Shown one piece after another: positions 9,538 through 17,909 of a stretch of 37,319 bases of DNA. A program made the translations under genes and the position numbers. The notes under the pieces are model-generated. The model was not told where the DNA came from, did no database searches, and saw only the letters and a program-made list of their open reading frames with translations. The DNA is from Candidatus Palauibacter poriticola (lineage in GTDB: Bacteria; Gemmatimonadota; Gemmatimonadetes; Palauibacterales; Palauibacteraceae): the NCBI GenBank assembly GCA_012270965.1, contig JAAXHJ010000013.1, positions 1-37,319 of the forward strand, written 5' to 3'. Position 1 is the first letter of the stretch; every line of letters starts with the position of its first letter.

Positions 9538-10005
9538 ATGGCGACGACAATCAGACTCAAGCGACGTGGGGCGAAAAAGGCGGCCTCATTCCGCATCATC
9601 GTAACGGATGCGCGGGAAGGGACGGCGGGCGCGTCGATCGAGCGCCTCGGGCTCTACAACCCGCGCACGCAGCCGTCCCTCGTGCGGATCGACGCCGCGC
9701 GCACGCTGCACTGGCTCAACGAGGGCGCTCAGCCGACGGACACGGTGCGGTCGCTCCTGCGGAAGACGGGTGTCTGGAAGCAGTTCCACGACGGTGTGGA
9801 TCCGGGGTCGCTCGAGCCGGCGATCATCGAGATCGGTCCTCCGCCCGGACGGCGCGGCACGTCCCAGCGTCCGAAGCCGAGCGCCGAGGCCGCGCCGGAA
9901 CCGGAGCCCGAGCCACCCGGAGCCGAGGGGGCCGCTCCGGCCGACGCCCCCGGTGAGGCGGCCGAAGCCGCGGGCGAAGCGGCCGGCGCCGGCGGCGCGG
10001 ACTAA
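9538..10005 (+). CDS. rpsP: 30S ribosomal protein bS16 with long acidic/alanine-rich tail
   Basis: A small-subunit assembly protein. The first ~85 residues are the bS16 core: IRLKRRGAKK near the start, then ASIERLGLYNPR and the helix ARTLHWLNEGAQPTDTVRSLL. The usual length is 80-100 residues; this protein has 155. Residues 115-155 are made almost entirely of Ala, Glu, Pro and Gly and should be disordered and acidic. A CGGAG sits 6 nt before ATG 9538, fixing the start. The rimM start follows 13 nt after the stop. Many bacteria have a small KH-domain gene between rpsP and rimM; it is absent here. Confidence 0.96.
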   Translation: MATTIRLKRRGAKKAASFRIIVTDAREGTAGASIERLGLYNPRTQPSLVRIDAARTLHWLNEGAQPTDTVRSLLRKTGVWKQFHDGVDPGSLEPAIIEIGPPPGRRGTSQRPKPSAEAAPEPEPEPPGAEGAAPADAPGEAAEAAGEAAGAGGAD

Positions 10006-10018
10006 CGCCACCCACACC

Positions 10019-10552
10019 ATGCCCGACGCGCATGTGATCGTGGCCCTCATCTGCCGGCCTCACGGGATCCGCGGCGGGCTGCTCCTGGACGCCGACAGCG
10101 ACCACGCCGAGGCGCTCCTCCAGCCGGGTCGACGGCTCCATCTCGTCGATGCGGGTTGGCGGCCGGAGGGAGCGCTCCCGCCCCGGGCGATCACGGTGGA
10201 GACGGCGAGACCACACGGCGGGCGCTGGCTCGTCGAAGTTCGCGAGGTGGCGGACCGCACGGCGGCCGAGGGGCTCCGCGGCGCGCGCCTGGGCGTCCCC
10301 CGCGAAGAGCTGCCGGGGCTGCCGGATGGAGGCTATCTGCTGCACGATCTGATCGGCATGTCGGTGTGCGAAGGGGACATGACGATCGGCGTGATCCGGG
10401 AGGTGTACGATCAGCCGGGCGCGCCGCTCCTCGCGCTCGACGTCGACGGCCGCGAGCGGCTGGTCCCGTTCGAGGCCGAGCTTGTCGCGGAACTGGACTT
10501 CGAGGCTGGCGAGGTCCGCATGAAGCTCCCCCGCGGCCTGCTCGATATCTGA
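10019..10552 (+). CDS. rimM: Ribosome maturation factor RimM
   Basis: A 177-residue 30S assembly factor that works with bS19 and the 16S 3' domain. Seen: the N-terminal RimM barrel with RPHGIRGGL near residue 15, and a C-terminal PRC-barrel beginning GGYLLHDLIGMSV and ending near VRMKLPRGLLDI. Length is normal. It lies 13 nt after rpsP and 13 nt before trmD, so all three should be co-transcribed. ATG 10019 is the first start that gives the family N-terminus. Confidence 0.95.
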   Translation: MPDAHVIVALICRPHGIRGGLLLDADSDHAEALLQPGRRLHLVDAGWRPEGALPPRAITVETARPHGGRWLVEVREVADRTAAEGLRGARLGVPREELPGLPDGGYLLHDLIGMSVCEGDMTIGVIREVYDQPGAPLLALDVDGRERLVPFEAELVAELDFEAGEVRMKLPRGLLDI

Positions 10553-10565
10553 CGCGAACGGTCCG

Positions 10566-11246
10566 ATGCACATCAACGTCCTCACGATCTTCCCGGACTA
10601 CCTGGAGGGCCCGCTGAGCCTCTCGATCCTGGGCCGCGCCCGCGAGGCGGGGCTCGTCGACTACCGGCTCATCGACGTGCGCGCGTACACGACGGACCGC
10701 CACCGGATGACGGATGACGAGCCGTTCGGAGGCGGGGGCGGGATGGTGATGAGGCCGGAGCCCTTCGACGCGGCGCTCACGGCGCTGGAGCGCCCGGGGC
10801 GCGTGATCTCGCTCTCCCCGCGCGGACGGCCGTTCGACCACGAGACGGCGGTGCGCTTCGCGCTCGAGTCCGATCTCACGCTGTTGTGCGGGCGCTACAA
10901 GGGGATCGACGAGCGGGTCGTCGACGCGTGGGTGGACGAGGAGGTCTCCATCGGCGACTACGTCCTCAGCGGGGGCGAGCCGGCCGCGCTCGTCGTCATC
11001 GACGCGGTGGTGCGCCTCCTCCCCGGTGCGCTCGGCGATCACGATTCGGCCTCCTCCGACTCGTTCTACGAGGGGTGCCTCTCCGCTCCCGCCTACACGC
11101 GCCCCGCCGAGCACGGTGGCCGATCGGTGCCGGACGTGCTGCGGTCGGGCAATCACGCGCGCATCGAACGCTGGCGCGCCGCGCGGGCCGCCGCGGCGAC
11201 GCGGCACCGCCGACCCGACCTCCTCGACCTCGATGCGGCCGACTGA
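10566..11246 (+). CDS. trmD: tRNA (guanine-N1)-methyltransferase TrmD
   Basis: A 226-residue SPOUT enzyme that makes m1G37 in tRNAs reading CNN codons, preventing +1 frameshifts. Seen: the knot motifs LSPRGRPF (83-90), CGRYKGIDERV (108-118) and SIGDYVLSGGE (128-138), plus DDEPFGGGGGM (50-60). The residues equivalent to E. coli R154 and D169 are present as R150 and D165, so it should be active. The C-terminal SGNHARIERWR is also conserved. The protein ends shortly after that block, so the C-terminal helices are somewhat shorter than in E. coli. It is followed 10 nt later by the rplS promoter. Confidence 0.97.
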   Translation: MHINVLTIFPDYLEGPLSLSILGRAREAGLVDYRLIDVRAYTTDRHRMTDDEPFGGGGGMVMRPEPFDAALTALERPGRVISLSPRGRPFDHETAVRFALESDLTLLCGRYKGIDERVVDAWVDEEVSIGDYVLSGGEPAALVVIDAVVRLLPGALGDHDSASSDSFYEGCLSAPAYTRPAEHGGRSVPDVLRSGNHARIERWRAARAAAATRHRRPDLLDLDAAD

Positions 11247-11255
11247 TCGGGTTTC

Positions 11256-11285
11256 TTGGCGCACGTTCAGCGGCAATGGTATACT
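11256..11285 (+). promoter_or_regulatory. Sigma70-type promoter of rplS
   Basis: TTGGCG (11256-11261) and TATACT (11280-11285) lie 18 nt apart, immediately after the trmD stop. The -10 matches the consensus at five of six positions. A start near 11292 would give rplS a leader of about 165 nt, long enough for a structured control element. Confidence 0.6.
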
Positions 11286-11293
11286 GGTGCCGC
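11270..11293. promoter_or_regulatory. Inverted repeat centred on the rplS -10 element
   Basis: GCGGCA (11270-11275) and TGCCGC (11288-11293) are exact inverted copies flanking the TATACT box with a 12-nt centre. The position suits an operator, but 6-bp arms of GC-rich sequence may arise by chance. Confidence 0.3.
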
Positions 11294-11456
11294 GTCCCGG
11301 AAACACCTCGGCCATTCGAGCGCCGATGCATCCGTCCCCGCAGCGCTGCTCCTCCTCGAAATGGTGCCGCCATTCCTCGTCGGAGCGCCTTGCGGAGGAT
11401 GGGAACCGCCGCCGGAAACGCACATGGAGAAGCAGGGGAACAAGGATAGACGAACG

Positions 11457-11828
11457 ATGGATCCCAGAATCGCCGGTATCGAGGAGGGATATAAGCGCAC
11501 GGACCTTCCGGCCTTCGCGCCGGGAGACACGGTGCGCGTTCGCGTACGCGTGAAGGAAGGCCAGAAGGAGCGCGTGCAGCCGTTCGAGGGCGTCTGCATC
11601 GGCCGCCGCGGGGCGGGGGTCAACGCGACCTTCACGCTGCGGCGCATCTCCGGCGGCGTCGGCGTCGAGCGGATCTTCCCCCTCCACTCCCCGTGGATCG
11701 TGGGGCTCGAAGTCGTTCGGCGGGGCGATGTCCGGCGGGCCAAGCTCTACTACCTGCGCAACCGCCGCGGCAAGCGGGCCCGAGTGCCGGAACGAAAGTG
11801 GTGGCTCGACAAGAAGCAGGACGGCTGA
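11457..11828 (+). CDS. rplS: 50S ribosomal protein bL19
   Basis: A 123-residue protein at the 30S-50S interface. Seen: the family pattern [19 protein letters not shown], then [36 protein letters not shown] and the strongly conserved [19 protein letters not shown] 11457 is chosen over the in-frame ATG 11424 because it gives the usual N-terminus and has AAGGAT about 9 nt upstream. The gene is separated from trmD by 210 nt holding its own promoter. rnhB begins 23 nt after its stop. Confidence 0.97.
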   Translation: MDPRIAGIEEGYKRTDLPAFAPGDTVRVRVRVKEGQKERVQPFEGVCIGRRGAGVNATFTLRRISGGVGVERIFPLHSPWIVGLEVVRRGDVRRAKLYYLRNRRGKRARVPERKWWLDKKQDG

Positions 11829-11851
11829 CACCGGCGACGTTCTCTCAAGGG

Positions 11852-12517
11852 GTGCCGGCCACCGCGCCGCTCGACTACGAGGAAGAGGGCTGGGCTTCCG
11901 GCTTCCGCATTGTGGTCGGGATCGACGAGGCCGGCGTGGGTCCGGTGGCGGGTCCCGTGATGGTGGGTGCCGTGGCGCTCCACCCGGGACAGCAGTTCGA
12001 GGGGTGCACGGACAGCAAGCAGGTCTCGCCGCCCCGCCGCGAGGAACTCGCCCGGCGTATCCGCGCGGAGAGTCTTGCCTGGCGCGTCGCCGCCGCATCC
12101 ACGCGTGAGATCGAACGCCTCAGCGTCCGTGCCGCGACCATCGTCGCCATGCGCCGGGCGCTCGATCGCCTCGCGCGTCCGGCGGAACTCGTACTCGTGG
12201 ACGGCAACCCGGTTCCGGAACTCGGCGAGCACCGCTCCATCGTGGGGGGCGACCGGGTCTCGCATTCCATCGCCTGCGCCTCGATCCTCGCGAAGGTCAC
12301 GCGCGACCGCCTGATGCGGCGTCTCGACGCGCGATACCCGCTCTACGGCTGGGCGTCCAACAAGGGATACCGGACCCGCGAGCACATGGAGGCGATCCGG
12401 CGGCACGGCCCGACGCCGCACCACCGCATCACCTTCCAAGGTGTCCTGCAGACCGAACTGGCGTTCAGCCCGGCACCTGACCGGGCGTTCGATCCGCGGC
12501 GCGATCCGGAAGCGTGA
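11852..12517 (+). CDS. rnhB: Ribonuclease HII
   Basis: About 221 residues. It removes ribonucleotides from RNA-DNA hybrids and misincorporated ribonucleotides from DNA. Seen: the four acidic metal ligands D25-E26 in GIDEAG, D117 in LVDGN and D134 in GGDR, plus the downstream SILAKVTRDR block and NKGYRT near the C-terminus. Oddity: the family GRG motif after DEA reads GVG here (V29), losing the arginine that normally contacts the nucleic acid near the RNA-DNA junction. The start is uncertain. GTG 11852 is the best available, but its AAGGG is only 1-2 nt away; no ATG exists between rplS and the first motif. The 3' end overlaps the convergent glycoside hydrolase gene by 53 nt. Confidence 0.93.
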   Translation: MPATAPLDYEEEGWASGFRIVVGIDEAGVGPVAGPVMVGAVALHPGQQFEGCTDSKQVSPPRREELARRIRAESLAWRVAAASTREIERLSVRAATIVAMRRALDRLARPAELVLVDGNPVPELGEHRSIVGGDRVSHSIACASILAKVTRDRLMRRLDARYPLYGWASNKGYRTREHMEAIRRHGPTPHHRITFQGVLQTELAFSPAPDRAFDPRRDPEA

Positions 12518-13631
12518 GAACCGGCGGCGTGCCCGGACTCGCGTCGCCTCCGTACCAGGTCGCCATGACCGTCTCCGCCGGCTTCCCCTGGGGCGAGTAG
12601 TCGGTCGCGATCCACTCTCCGGCCGGAGACCCCGCGTACCACTTCCACGCGAAGCCGCCCGCGAACCAGGGACGGTCCCACCACACGCGGAAGAGCGCCT
12701 CGTAGGCCCCGGACTGCGCCTCGTAGTTCGCCGGCACGCCCCGCGCGCGGCGTCCCTCCGGCAACTCCCACTGGCGGCCCGCCGCTCCGTCCACGCTGCG
12801 ATACCCGTACTCCGCGAAGAGGATCGGTTTGCCCGTGGCGACGGCGACTTCGCGCAACTCCTCGCTCCACGGCTCCCACGCCTCGATCAGCGTCTCCACG
12901 TCCGGCGTGGCGTCGTCGGTGAGGGGGAAGTAGGCGTCCACGCCGACCAAGTCGAGTGCGTCCCAGAACTCGATCCGCGCGTACTTGTCCCAGTTCGCGG
13001 CATAGGTGAGGCGACCCCCGTACATCGCCCGCACCTCCTCGATGAGCGACCGCCAGTAGCCGGGCCGCGCGAGCGCCACGAGATCGACCTCCGTACCCAC
13101 GCTCATCATCTCCACGTCCATCGAGTCGGCAACGTGCGCGAACCGGAGGATGTACTCCCGGTACCCCGAGAGGAACATCTCCCAATCCTCCTCCGTGTCG
13201 GGCTCGAACTCGCCAGGCCAGCCCTGTCCGCGCACCCAGAGATGCGGCTTGAGGAGCACGGAGAGCCCGCTCTCCCTGGCGTATTCGATCGTCTTCGCGA
13301 CGCCCTCCGTCCTTTCCCCCCAGAACTGGCGTTCGCGGTCGAACGCGACGCGCGGCTGGGCGGGATCGACGAAGGCGTAGGGGACCACGCCGACCCAGTT
13401 CGCCCCCGCCAGGGAAGCGCGAACGAGTGCATCCGGCGCCATCTCGCGTCGCGGGGCGGAGAAGGAGACGCCGCGAATCCTCCCTTCGGGCGGGATGTTC
13501 GCCGCCGCGGCGGCCAGGCGGCCGGACACGGCCGGATCGTTCCCCGCTCCGGCGACGCCACAACCCGTGAAGACGGTCAACGCGGCCAGCAGCGCGACCC
13601 GCATGTGGACGGCCCATCTCTTCGTATTCAT
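12465..13631 (-). CDS. GH113-like TIM-barrel glycoside hydrolase lipoprotein
   Basis: A 388-residue exported protein. Seen: a signal peptide ending in the lipobox FTGC (C near residue 24), so it is probably lipid-anchored. A (beta/alpha)8 pattern follows: RGVSFSAPRREMA, WVGVVPYAF, VLLKPHLWVRGQGW, MMSVGTEVDL, LDLVGVDAYFPL and ILFAEYGYRS. By analogy with GH113 beta-mannanases, E181 in GTEVDL would be the acid/base and E274 in FAEYGY the nucleophile. The substrate cannot be read from sequence; mannan-type polysaccharide is a guess from the family. The ATG has no clear Shine-Dalgarno sequence. The gene points toward rnhB and overlaps its 3' end, and is divergent from the methyltransferase. Confidence 0.85.
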   Translation of the reverse strand: MNTKRWAVHMRVALLAALTVFTGCGVAGAGNDPAVSGRLAAAAANIPPEGRIRGVSFSAPRREMAPDALVRASLAGANWVGVVPYAFVDPAQPRVAFDRERQFWGERTEGVAKTIEYARESGLSVLLKPHLWVRGQGWPGEFEPDTEEDWEMFLSGYREYILRFAHVADSMDVEMMSVGTEVDLVALARPGYWRSLIEEVRAMYGGRLTYAANWDKYARIEFWDALDLVGVDAYFPLTDDATPDVETLIEAWEPWSEELREVAVATGKPILFAEYGYRSVDGAAGRQWELPEGRRARGVPANYEAQSGAYEALFRVWWDRPWFAGGFAWKWYAGSPAGEWIATDYSPQGKPAETVMATWYGGDASPGTPPVLTLPDRAADRTPGQVPG

Positions 13632-13818
13632 CTATCTATACCATCGTGCCTCTCGGCACTCTAAAGCTCAACACGTCCGCGACCCCTGGCAGCCACGGGC
13701 TGCTCGCGTTCGGGTCGCCACCCACCCCGTACGAGCCGCGACCTCGTGTCGGGTTCACGCCCCGCGTCGCCGCGGCGTCACACTTGAACGAATCCCGCGC
13801 GGCGGGTCTCTTGTGCCC

Positions 13819-14526
13819 ATGAACACGCCCCCGACGACGGAACCGTTCGACTTCGATGGAGCGTACGGCAGCGACTACGAGTCCATCGCCCGCACGGCAA
13901 TACCCGGCTACCTAAGTTCGTTCCAACAGGCGCTCGTGCTCCTCGGGGGACGCCTGAGCCCAAGTCCGCGGGTGCTGGTCGTCGGGGCCGGAACCGGTAT
14001 CGAGTTGGTCACCTTCAAGACGGCGCGACCCGGCTGGCGGCTGACCGGCGTCGATCCGTCGCGGCAGATGATCGGGATCGCCAAGCATCGGATGCGGGAG
14101 GCCGGCGTGGGTGACGGCGTCCGCCTCGTCCACGGACCCGTCTCCGACCTCGACGAAGACGGCTTCGCGGCCGCGACCTGCTTCAACGTCATGCACTTCC
14201 TGCCCGACGACGGCGCGAAGCTCTTGCTCCTGCGCGACATCGCCGCCCGCCTCGCGCCCGGCGCCGCCTTCCTTCTGTTCGAACTCCATGGCGACCGGAG
14301 CGGCCCCCGCTTCGATGAACTCTTCGCGGCGTGGATCCGCTACTGGAAGACCCGCGGAATGGGAGAGGCGGAACGGGCCGCGTTCAGGGCCAAGATCGAC
14401 GAGGGCATCCACTGGGCTTCGGAGGCGCGCATCCTAGAACTGCTGGCCGAGGCGGGGTTCGAGGACGCGTGGCGATACTACCGGGCGCTCCTCTACGGCG
14501 GCTGGATCTCGCGCCGCTCGCGGTAG
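13819..14526 (+). CDS. Class I SAM-dependent methyltransferase (CmoA/YecO-like)
   Basis: 235 residues. Seen: motif I VLVVGAGTGIE, the acidic residue after strand 2 in TGVDPSRQM, motif IV-like ATCFNVMHFL and AFLLFELHGD. The N-terminal FDFDGAYGSDYESIARTAIPGY resembles the CmoA/TehB-like group, which also has IPGY before motif I, but CmoA's carboxy-SAM role is not established here. Cytoplasmic, no signal peptide. ATG 13819 gives the family N-terminus; the ribosome site is weak (GGCGGG). It is divergent from the GH113-like gene across a 187-nt spacer. The substrate is unknown. Confidence 0.85.
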   Translation: MNTPPTTEPFDFDGAYGSDYESIARTAIPGYLSSFQQALVLLGGRLSPSPRVLVVGAGTGIELVTFKTARPGWRLTGVDPSRQMIGIAKHRMREAGVGDGVRLVHGPVSDLDEDGFAAATCFNVMHFLPDDGAKLLLLRDIAARLAPGAAFLLFELHGDRSGPRFDELFAAWIRYWKTRGMGEAERAAFRAKIDEGIHWASEARILELLAEAGFEDAWRYYRALLYGGWISRRSR

Positions 14527-14889
14527 CGTCGCCGCCGGGCGAGGCGTTCCCGCGGGCACGCGGTTCAGCCGTTGCGTTCGAGTTTGGGGGAAGTAGCTGG
14601 AGAAGAATCCACGGTCGCGGGTGAGAAAGCGGTCGCAGGCGGCGACGGCGTGGGCACCGATCAGAAAGTCCGTGCTGATGCGGTCCCGGGTACCTCCGGA
14701 TTGGCGATACCGTCCCCAGCGGCGCCCCGCCTCGTGGGCCGTGTCCGAATCGATCGGGGAGACTGAGACGTTGATCTCGCGCAGCGCCCGGTCCAGCGCC
14801 TCCCGGTCCGGGAACGCGGGGGTCAACTCGGCGTACACGGGTGCGGACGACGGGTCCGGCGGGTGCGGGCGACGGGCCGGGCCGCACAC
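14434..14889 (-). pseudogene. PIN-domain (VapC-like) toxin remnant, N-terminal half missing
   Basis: Seen: from about 14838 leftward the frame matches the second half of a PIN ribonuclease: VYAELTPAF (with the conserved E), then RYRQSGGTRDRISTDFLIGAHA with its acidic residue, and CDRFLTRDRGFFSSYFP. The first strand with the catalytic D-x-N segment should lie about 40 residues upstream. None of the three minus frames from 14840 to 15000 shows it; that region is low-complexity Pro/Arg. Past YFP the frame runs on ~45 residues without homology into the methyltransferase gene, so the normal stop is also lost. No antitoxin gene is visible next to it. Inferred: a decayed toxin gene. A REP-like palindrome variant lies at the end of the matching part. 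Confidence 0.65.
14545..14560. repeat. REP-like palindrome, one-mismatch copy (CGTTCCCGCGGGCACG)
   Basis: Differs from the 4235-4250 palindrome at one base. It lies 18 nt after the methyltransferase stop, where homology of the antisense PIN remnant ends. Confidence 0.5.
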
Positions 14890-14976
14890 CGCGCGAAGAG
14901 CCCGGCGATGCCGTTGCCCGAAGTCGGGCCTGCGGAGAGCATGGTACGGGGGATCGTCAACGGAGGATCAACGCGC

Positions 14977-15564
14977 ATGCGAGGGGAACCGCGGTTTGAA
15001 ATGAGGTCGGTGTTGCGCGGCGCGGCGCGGTGTGCGCTGCTCGGGATGCTGGCGGCGGCGTCGCTCGGGACGCTGCCGGCGGCGCCGCTCGCGGGCCAGG
15101 TTCCGTCTCGCGAGCCGCAGGAATCGACGGTTCTCATGCTTTGGGGCGGTGTCCGAGCCGACGGGGCGCTCGTGCTCGAACCCGCTTTCGCGTACGAGGG
15201 AAGGGTTCGGCCTCCCGCGGGGTCCGGCGATTACCGGGTGCGGGGCCTCGACGACGAGGGAGAGACGCTGTTCTCGATCCGCTTCGCGCCGAATGAGATC
15301 TCGGATGGGAGCAAGGGCTTCTCCTACTCGATTCCCTTCGACGCCGCATGGACGGAGGCGCTCGACCGGCTGGAACTCGGCGGGCCGGAGGGCGTGGTCA
15401 CGGTGGACCGGGAGGCCGGAGCGCGGGCGATGATGGTGATCGACCGCGCGACCGGGCAGGTGCGGAGCATCCTGCGCGATGGAGCGGCCGCCCTCCCGGC
15501 GGAACTGGCGGCCGACACCTCCCGCATTCGCATCCTCCGCGGGCTGCCGCGTCCCCCGGGTTGA
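14977..15564 (+). CDS. Secreted protein of unknown function
   Basis: 195 residues. Seen: GGAGG at 14962-14966, 10 nt before ATG 14977, decides the start. The N-terminus is a signal peptide with a hydrophobic core LLGMLAAASLGTLPAAPLAG, probably cut before QVPSRE, giving an exported protein. The remaining ~150 residues look beta-rich, with repeated Gly/Asp turns (GDYRVRGLDDEGETLFSIRF). This style resembles C-terminal beta-sandwich domains found in secreted Gemmatimonadota peptidases, but here it stands alone without any peptidase motif. I cannot assign a function. It is co-directional with the tRNA-Lys gene 168 nt downstream; no terminator is seen between them. Confidence 0.7.
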   Translation: MRGEPRFEMRSVLRGAARCALLGMLAAASLGTLPAAPLAGQVPSREPQESTVLMLWGGVRADGALVLEPAFAYEGRVRPPAGSGDYRVRGLDDEGETLFSIRFAPNEISDGSKGFSYSIPFDAAWTEALDRLELGGPEGVVTVDREAGARAMMVIDRATGQVRSILRDGAAALPAELAADTSRIRILRGLPRPPG

Positions 15565-15732
15565 CTCTCGTAACGGACGGTTCGGGCGCGCGCGGACCGC
15601 CGCGCGAAGTCGCGTGGACCACGACGGGAGTCGGCGACTGCGGACCGCCCGGGCGGTAGGTGTACGGTGCCGGTGCCGGTGTTAGCTTGAGCCGCGCCGG
15701 GCGGCACTCCCGTCGGGTCCGCCCCGCTTCCC

Positions 15733-15805
<73 letters not shown>

Positions 15806-15812
15806 TTCCCTG

Positions 15813-16892
15813 CTAATTCCAGCGATACGCGAGGCGGAGGTAGTAGAAGCCACCGTTGGAACCGAAGGGGGATCCCGGACCGTAGCGGTTGCCGGAGAAC
15901 GCGGCACCGGGGTTCTCGGCCGGATACCGGCTCAGGGCGTTCTGACCGCCGGCGGTGAGGGTGAGAGCGTTGCCGATCGACCATGATGCTTCGAGGTCGA
16001 CGAGATGGGTGCCGGGATACGAGAGATCGTCCCGGGCATCGAACCAGCCGGCGTAGTAGCTCAGGCGCCCCAGGAGGCTCACGCGGCCGAGCGCGTGTTT
16101 CCCCGTGATGATCCAGCGCGTGCCGGGAAGGCCCTCTTCGAGTTGGCGGATCCGCGTGTCATCGAGCTTGGCCGGATCGAACTTCGTGACCCTCGTCTGG
16201 CGCCGTCCCGCAGCACCTCCACCTGCCGGAGCGCGATGGCCGGGATGCTCGAGAGATCCGGGCCCTGCGCGCCGTCGGCGACGCCGTTGCCGATCCAGGT
16301 GATGACCGCCGCCCGGTGCCGCCGCTCCCGTTCACGAGCACGAGCGTATGGTCGGGGGCCAGACCCCGCAGATTCGCCGGCCGGATGATCCTGGCCGCGT
16401 CCCCGGTCGCCTGCGGGTTGACGTTATAGGAGGGGATCGTCGCTCTCAGAAGATCGTCGATGTCCGTGTCCCCCTGGTCGAGCGGTTCCGAGTGCGAGAT
16501 GGCGTCGATCGGAACCATCGACTCGGTCACCGTCCGGGGTCTCGACGGGCTGCCGACGGCGGCGAGGCCGGCGACGGAGATCACGGTCCGGGTCAGGGGG
16601 ACTTCGAGCACGACGACGGAGTCGTCCACGACGGTCGCTTCCCGCCGCGCGATACCGTAGCCGAGAAGTCGCACTTCGACCGCGACGGGGCCGGAGGGGA
16701 GGTCCGGCATGTGGAAGCGGCCCTCGACATCCGTGATCCCGCCATAGCCGAGCCCCGGGAGGGAGGCCTGCGCCCTCGGCAGCTCCGCCCCCGTCTCGGC
16801 GTTCCGCACGATGATGTCGAGCCCCCCTGGGCGAGCATCTCCGCCGGAGCCACCGGCAGCGCCACGACGGCAAGGACGAAGATCCTCCGCAT
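15813..16892 (-). pseudogene. TonB-dependent outer-membrane receptor pseudogene with internal deletion and frameshifts
   Basis: Reading leftward from ATG 16892: a signal peptide (MRRIFVLAVVAL...MLAQGG); a frame change at a run of six Gs (plus-strand 16822-16827); a carboxypeptidase-regulatory-like domain (VRNAETGAELPRAQ...); then a TonB plug up to LVLVNGS. Adding one base near 16324 restores the expected SRRHRAAVITWIGNG, so a base has been lost. After RQVEVLRDGA the next recognisable part is the last barrel strands (TRVTKFDP... to LRLAYRWN-stop), in another frame, joined near 16200. Some 500 or more barrel residues are missing. Intact receptors import siderophores, vitamins or glycans. With three lesions it cannot make a receptor. 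The two-TM protein gene lies 37 nt upstream. Confidence 0.85.
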
Positions 16893-16929
16893 CCCACGCC
16901 TCGTCCGCACCCGAAGTCTCGTCGGCATC

Positions 16930-17670
16930 CTACGCCTCCTTCGCACCCGACGCCTCCGCACTCGAAGCCTCGTCCGCGTCCCTCGGGGGGGCTGAGAGCA
17001 GATTCCTCGTCCACGCCGCGATGTGGTCCATCTGCCGCTCCCTCTCGCCCGCCCACCGGGGCAGCCGGATCGCGTTCGCGACCAGCACGCCTCCCCCGCC
17101 GAGGCCCATCAGCGCTGGAACCATCAGTGCCGCTCCCGCCTTGCCGTCCGCGACCATGAGGAAGGTGACGATCACCGCCATGACGGAAAACAAGGCCCCC
17201 AGGAGAGTGGTCTCGAACGCGTCCCCTTTCCGCGTGCCCAGCCGGAGCCGGTGGCCGGACTCGGTCTGCTCAAGGACCGCGTGCAGGTTCCCGTTGCTCC
17301 ATTCGCGGATCCCGCCCTCGGCCCCGACCTCGCCCTTCGCGTCGAACGTGGCCCGCAGTTCGGCGACGAGAAACTGCCATTCACGATCCGTCAGTTCGCG
17401 GGGGAGATCGACGATCCGGCCCGCGGAAATCGGAACGCCGAGCAGCTTTCGCCGCGGTACGACCCGCGGGGACGCATCGAGTTCGGCGGCGGCGGCCGCG
17501 ACGCGCTCCGGGGAGAGGCCGACCTCGCGCCCCACGGCTTGGAGTTCCCCGAGCGTCAGTCCGCCGTCCACGAGCGAGGGTAGGCCGGCCCGCTCCTGCT
17601 CGGCCGCCTCCGCCGCGCGTGCGAAGACCTGCCTGACCTCGTCTTCTCCGTACCTGCGTTCACTATCCAT
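16930..17670 (-). CDS. Two-TM inner-membrane protein of unknown function
   Basis: 246 residues. Seen: an N-terminal helical module (YGEDEVRQVFARAAE... then GLTLGELQAVGREVGLSPERV) of a type common before membrane or regulatory domains; a middle alpha/beta stretch; two hydrophobic helices (ALFSVMAVIVTFLMVADG and ALMVPALMGLGGGGVLVANA) close to the C-terminus; and an Ala/Ser/Glu tail (ADEASSAEASGAKEA) encoded by a slightly repetitive stretch. ATG 17670 is chosen because homology-like sequence begins there; no ribosome site is evident. It precedes the TonB-receptor pseudogene by 37 nt and may once have shared its transcript. Function unknown; possibly a small regulator or envelope stress component. 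Confidence 0.65.
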   Translation of the reverse strand: MDSERRYGEDEVRQVFARAAEAAEQERAGLPSLVDGGLTLGELQAVGREVGLSPERVAAAAAELDASPRVVPRRKLLGVPISAGRIVDLPRELTDREWQFLVAELRATFDAKGEVGAEGGIREWSNGNLHAVLEQTESGHRLRLGTRKGDAFETTLLGALFSVMAVIVTFLMVADGKAGAALMVPALMGLGGGGVLVANAIRLPRWAGERERQMDHIAAWTRNLLSAPPRDADEASSAEASGAKEA

Positions 17671-17909
17671 GGCGGCGTGAATCTGCGGTCCATCGGCGGA
17701 CGATGGAAAGATGACCGCTGAGGGAACGGACGGTGGCGGCACGGATGATGGCGGAATCGTACCGGCCGTCGCAGCTTATCGCCGTGGGCCGCGCCGGGGG
17801 CGCCTTGAGGCTGCGAGCATGGCGGGTTGCGAAGGCCGGGCGGGGTCTCACGGGTAGCGAGGGGCCGGCGGATCCGGCGGCCCGCATGGACCGCAACAAG
17901 GAGCGGGGT

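Noticed and set aside
13632-13660. Leaderless promoter for the GH113-like gene (TATAGA just before the ATG, minus strand)
   Set aside because: No -35 at 16-18 nt, and the element is too close to the start codon to be convincing.
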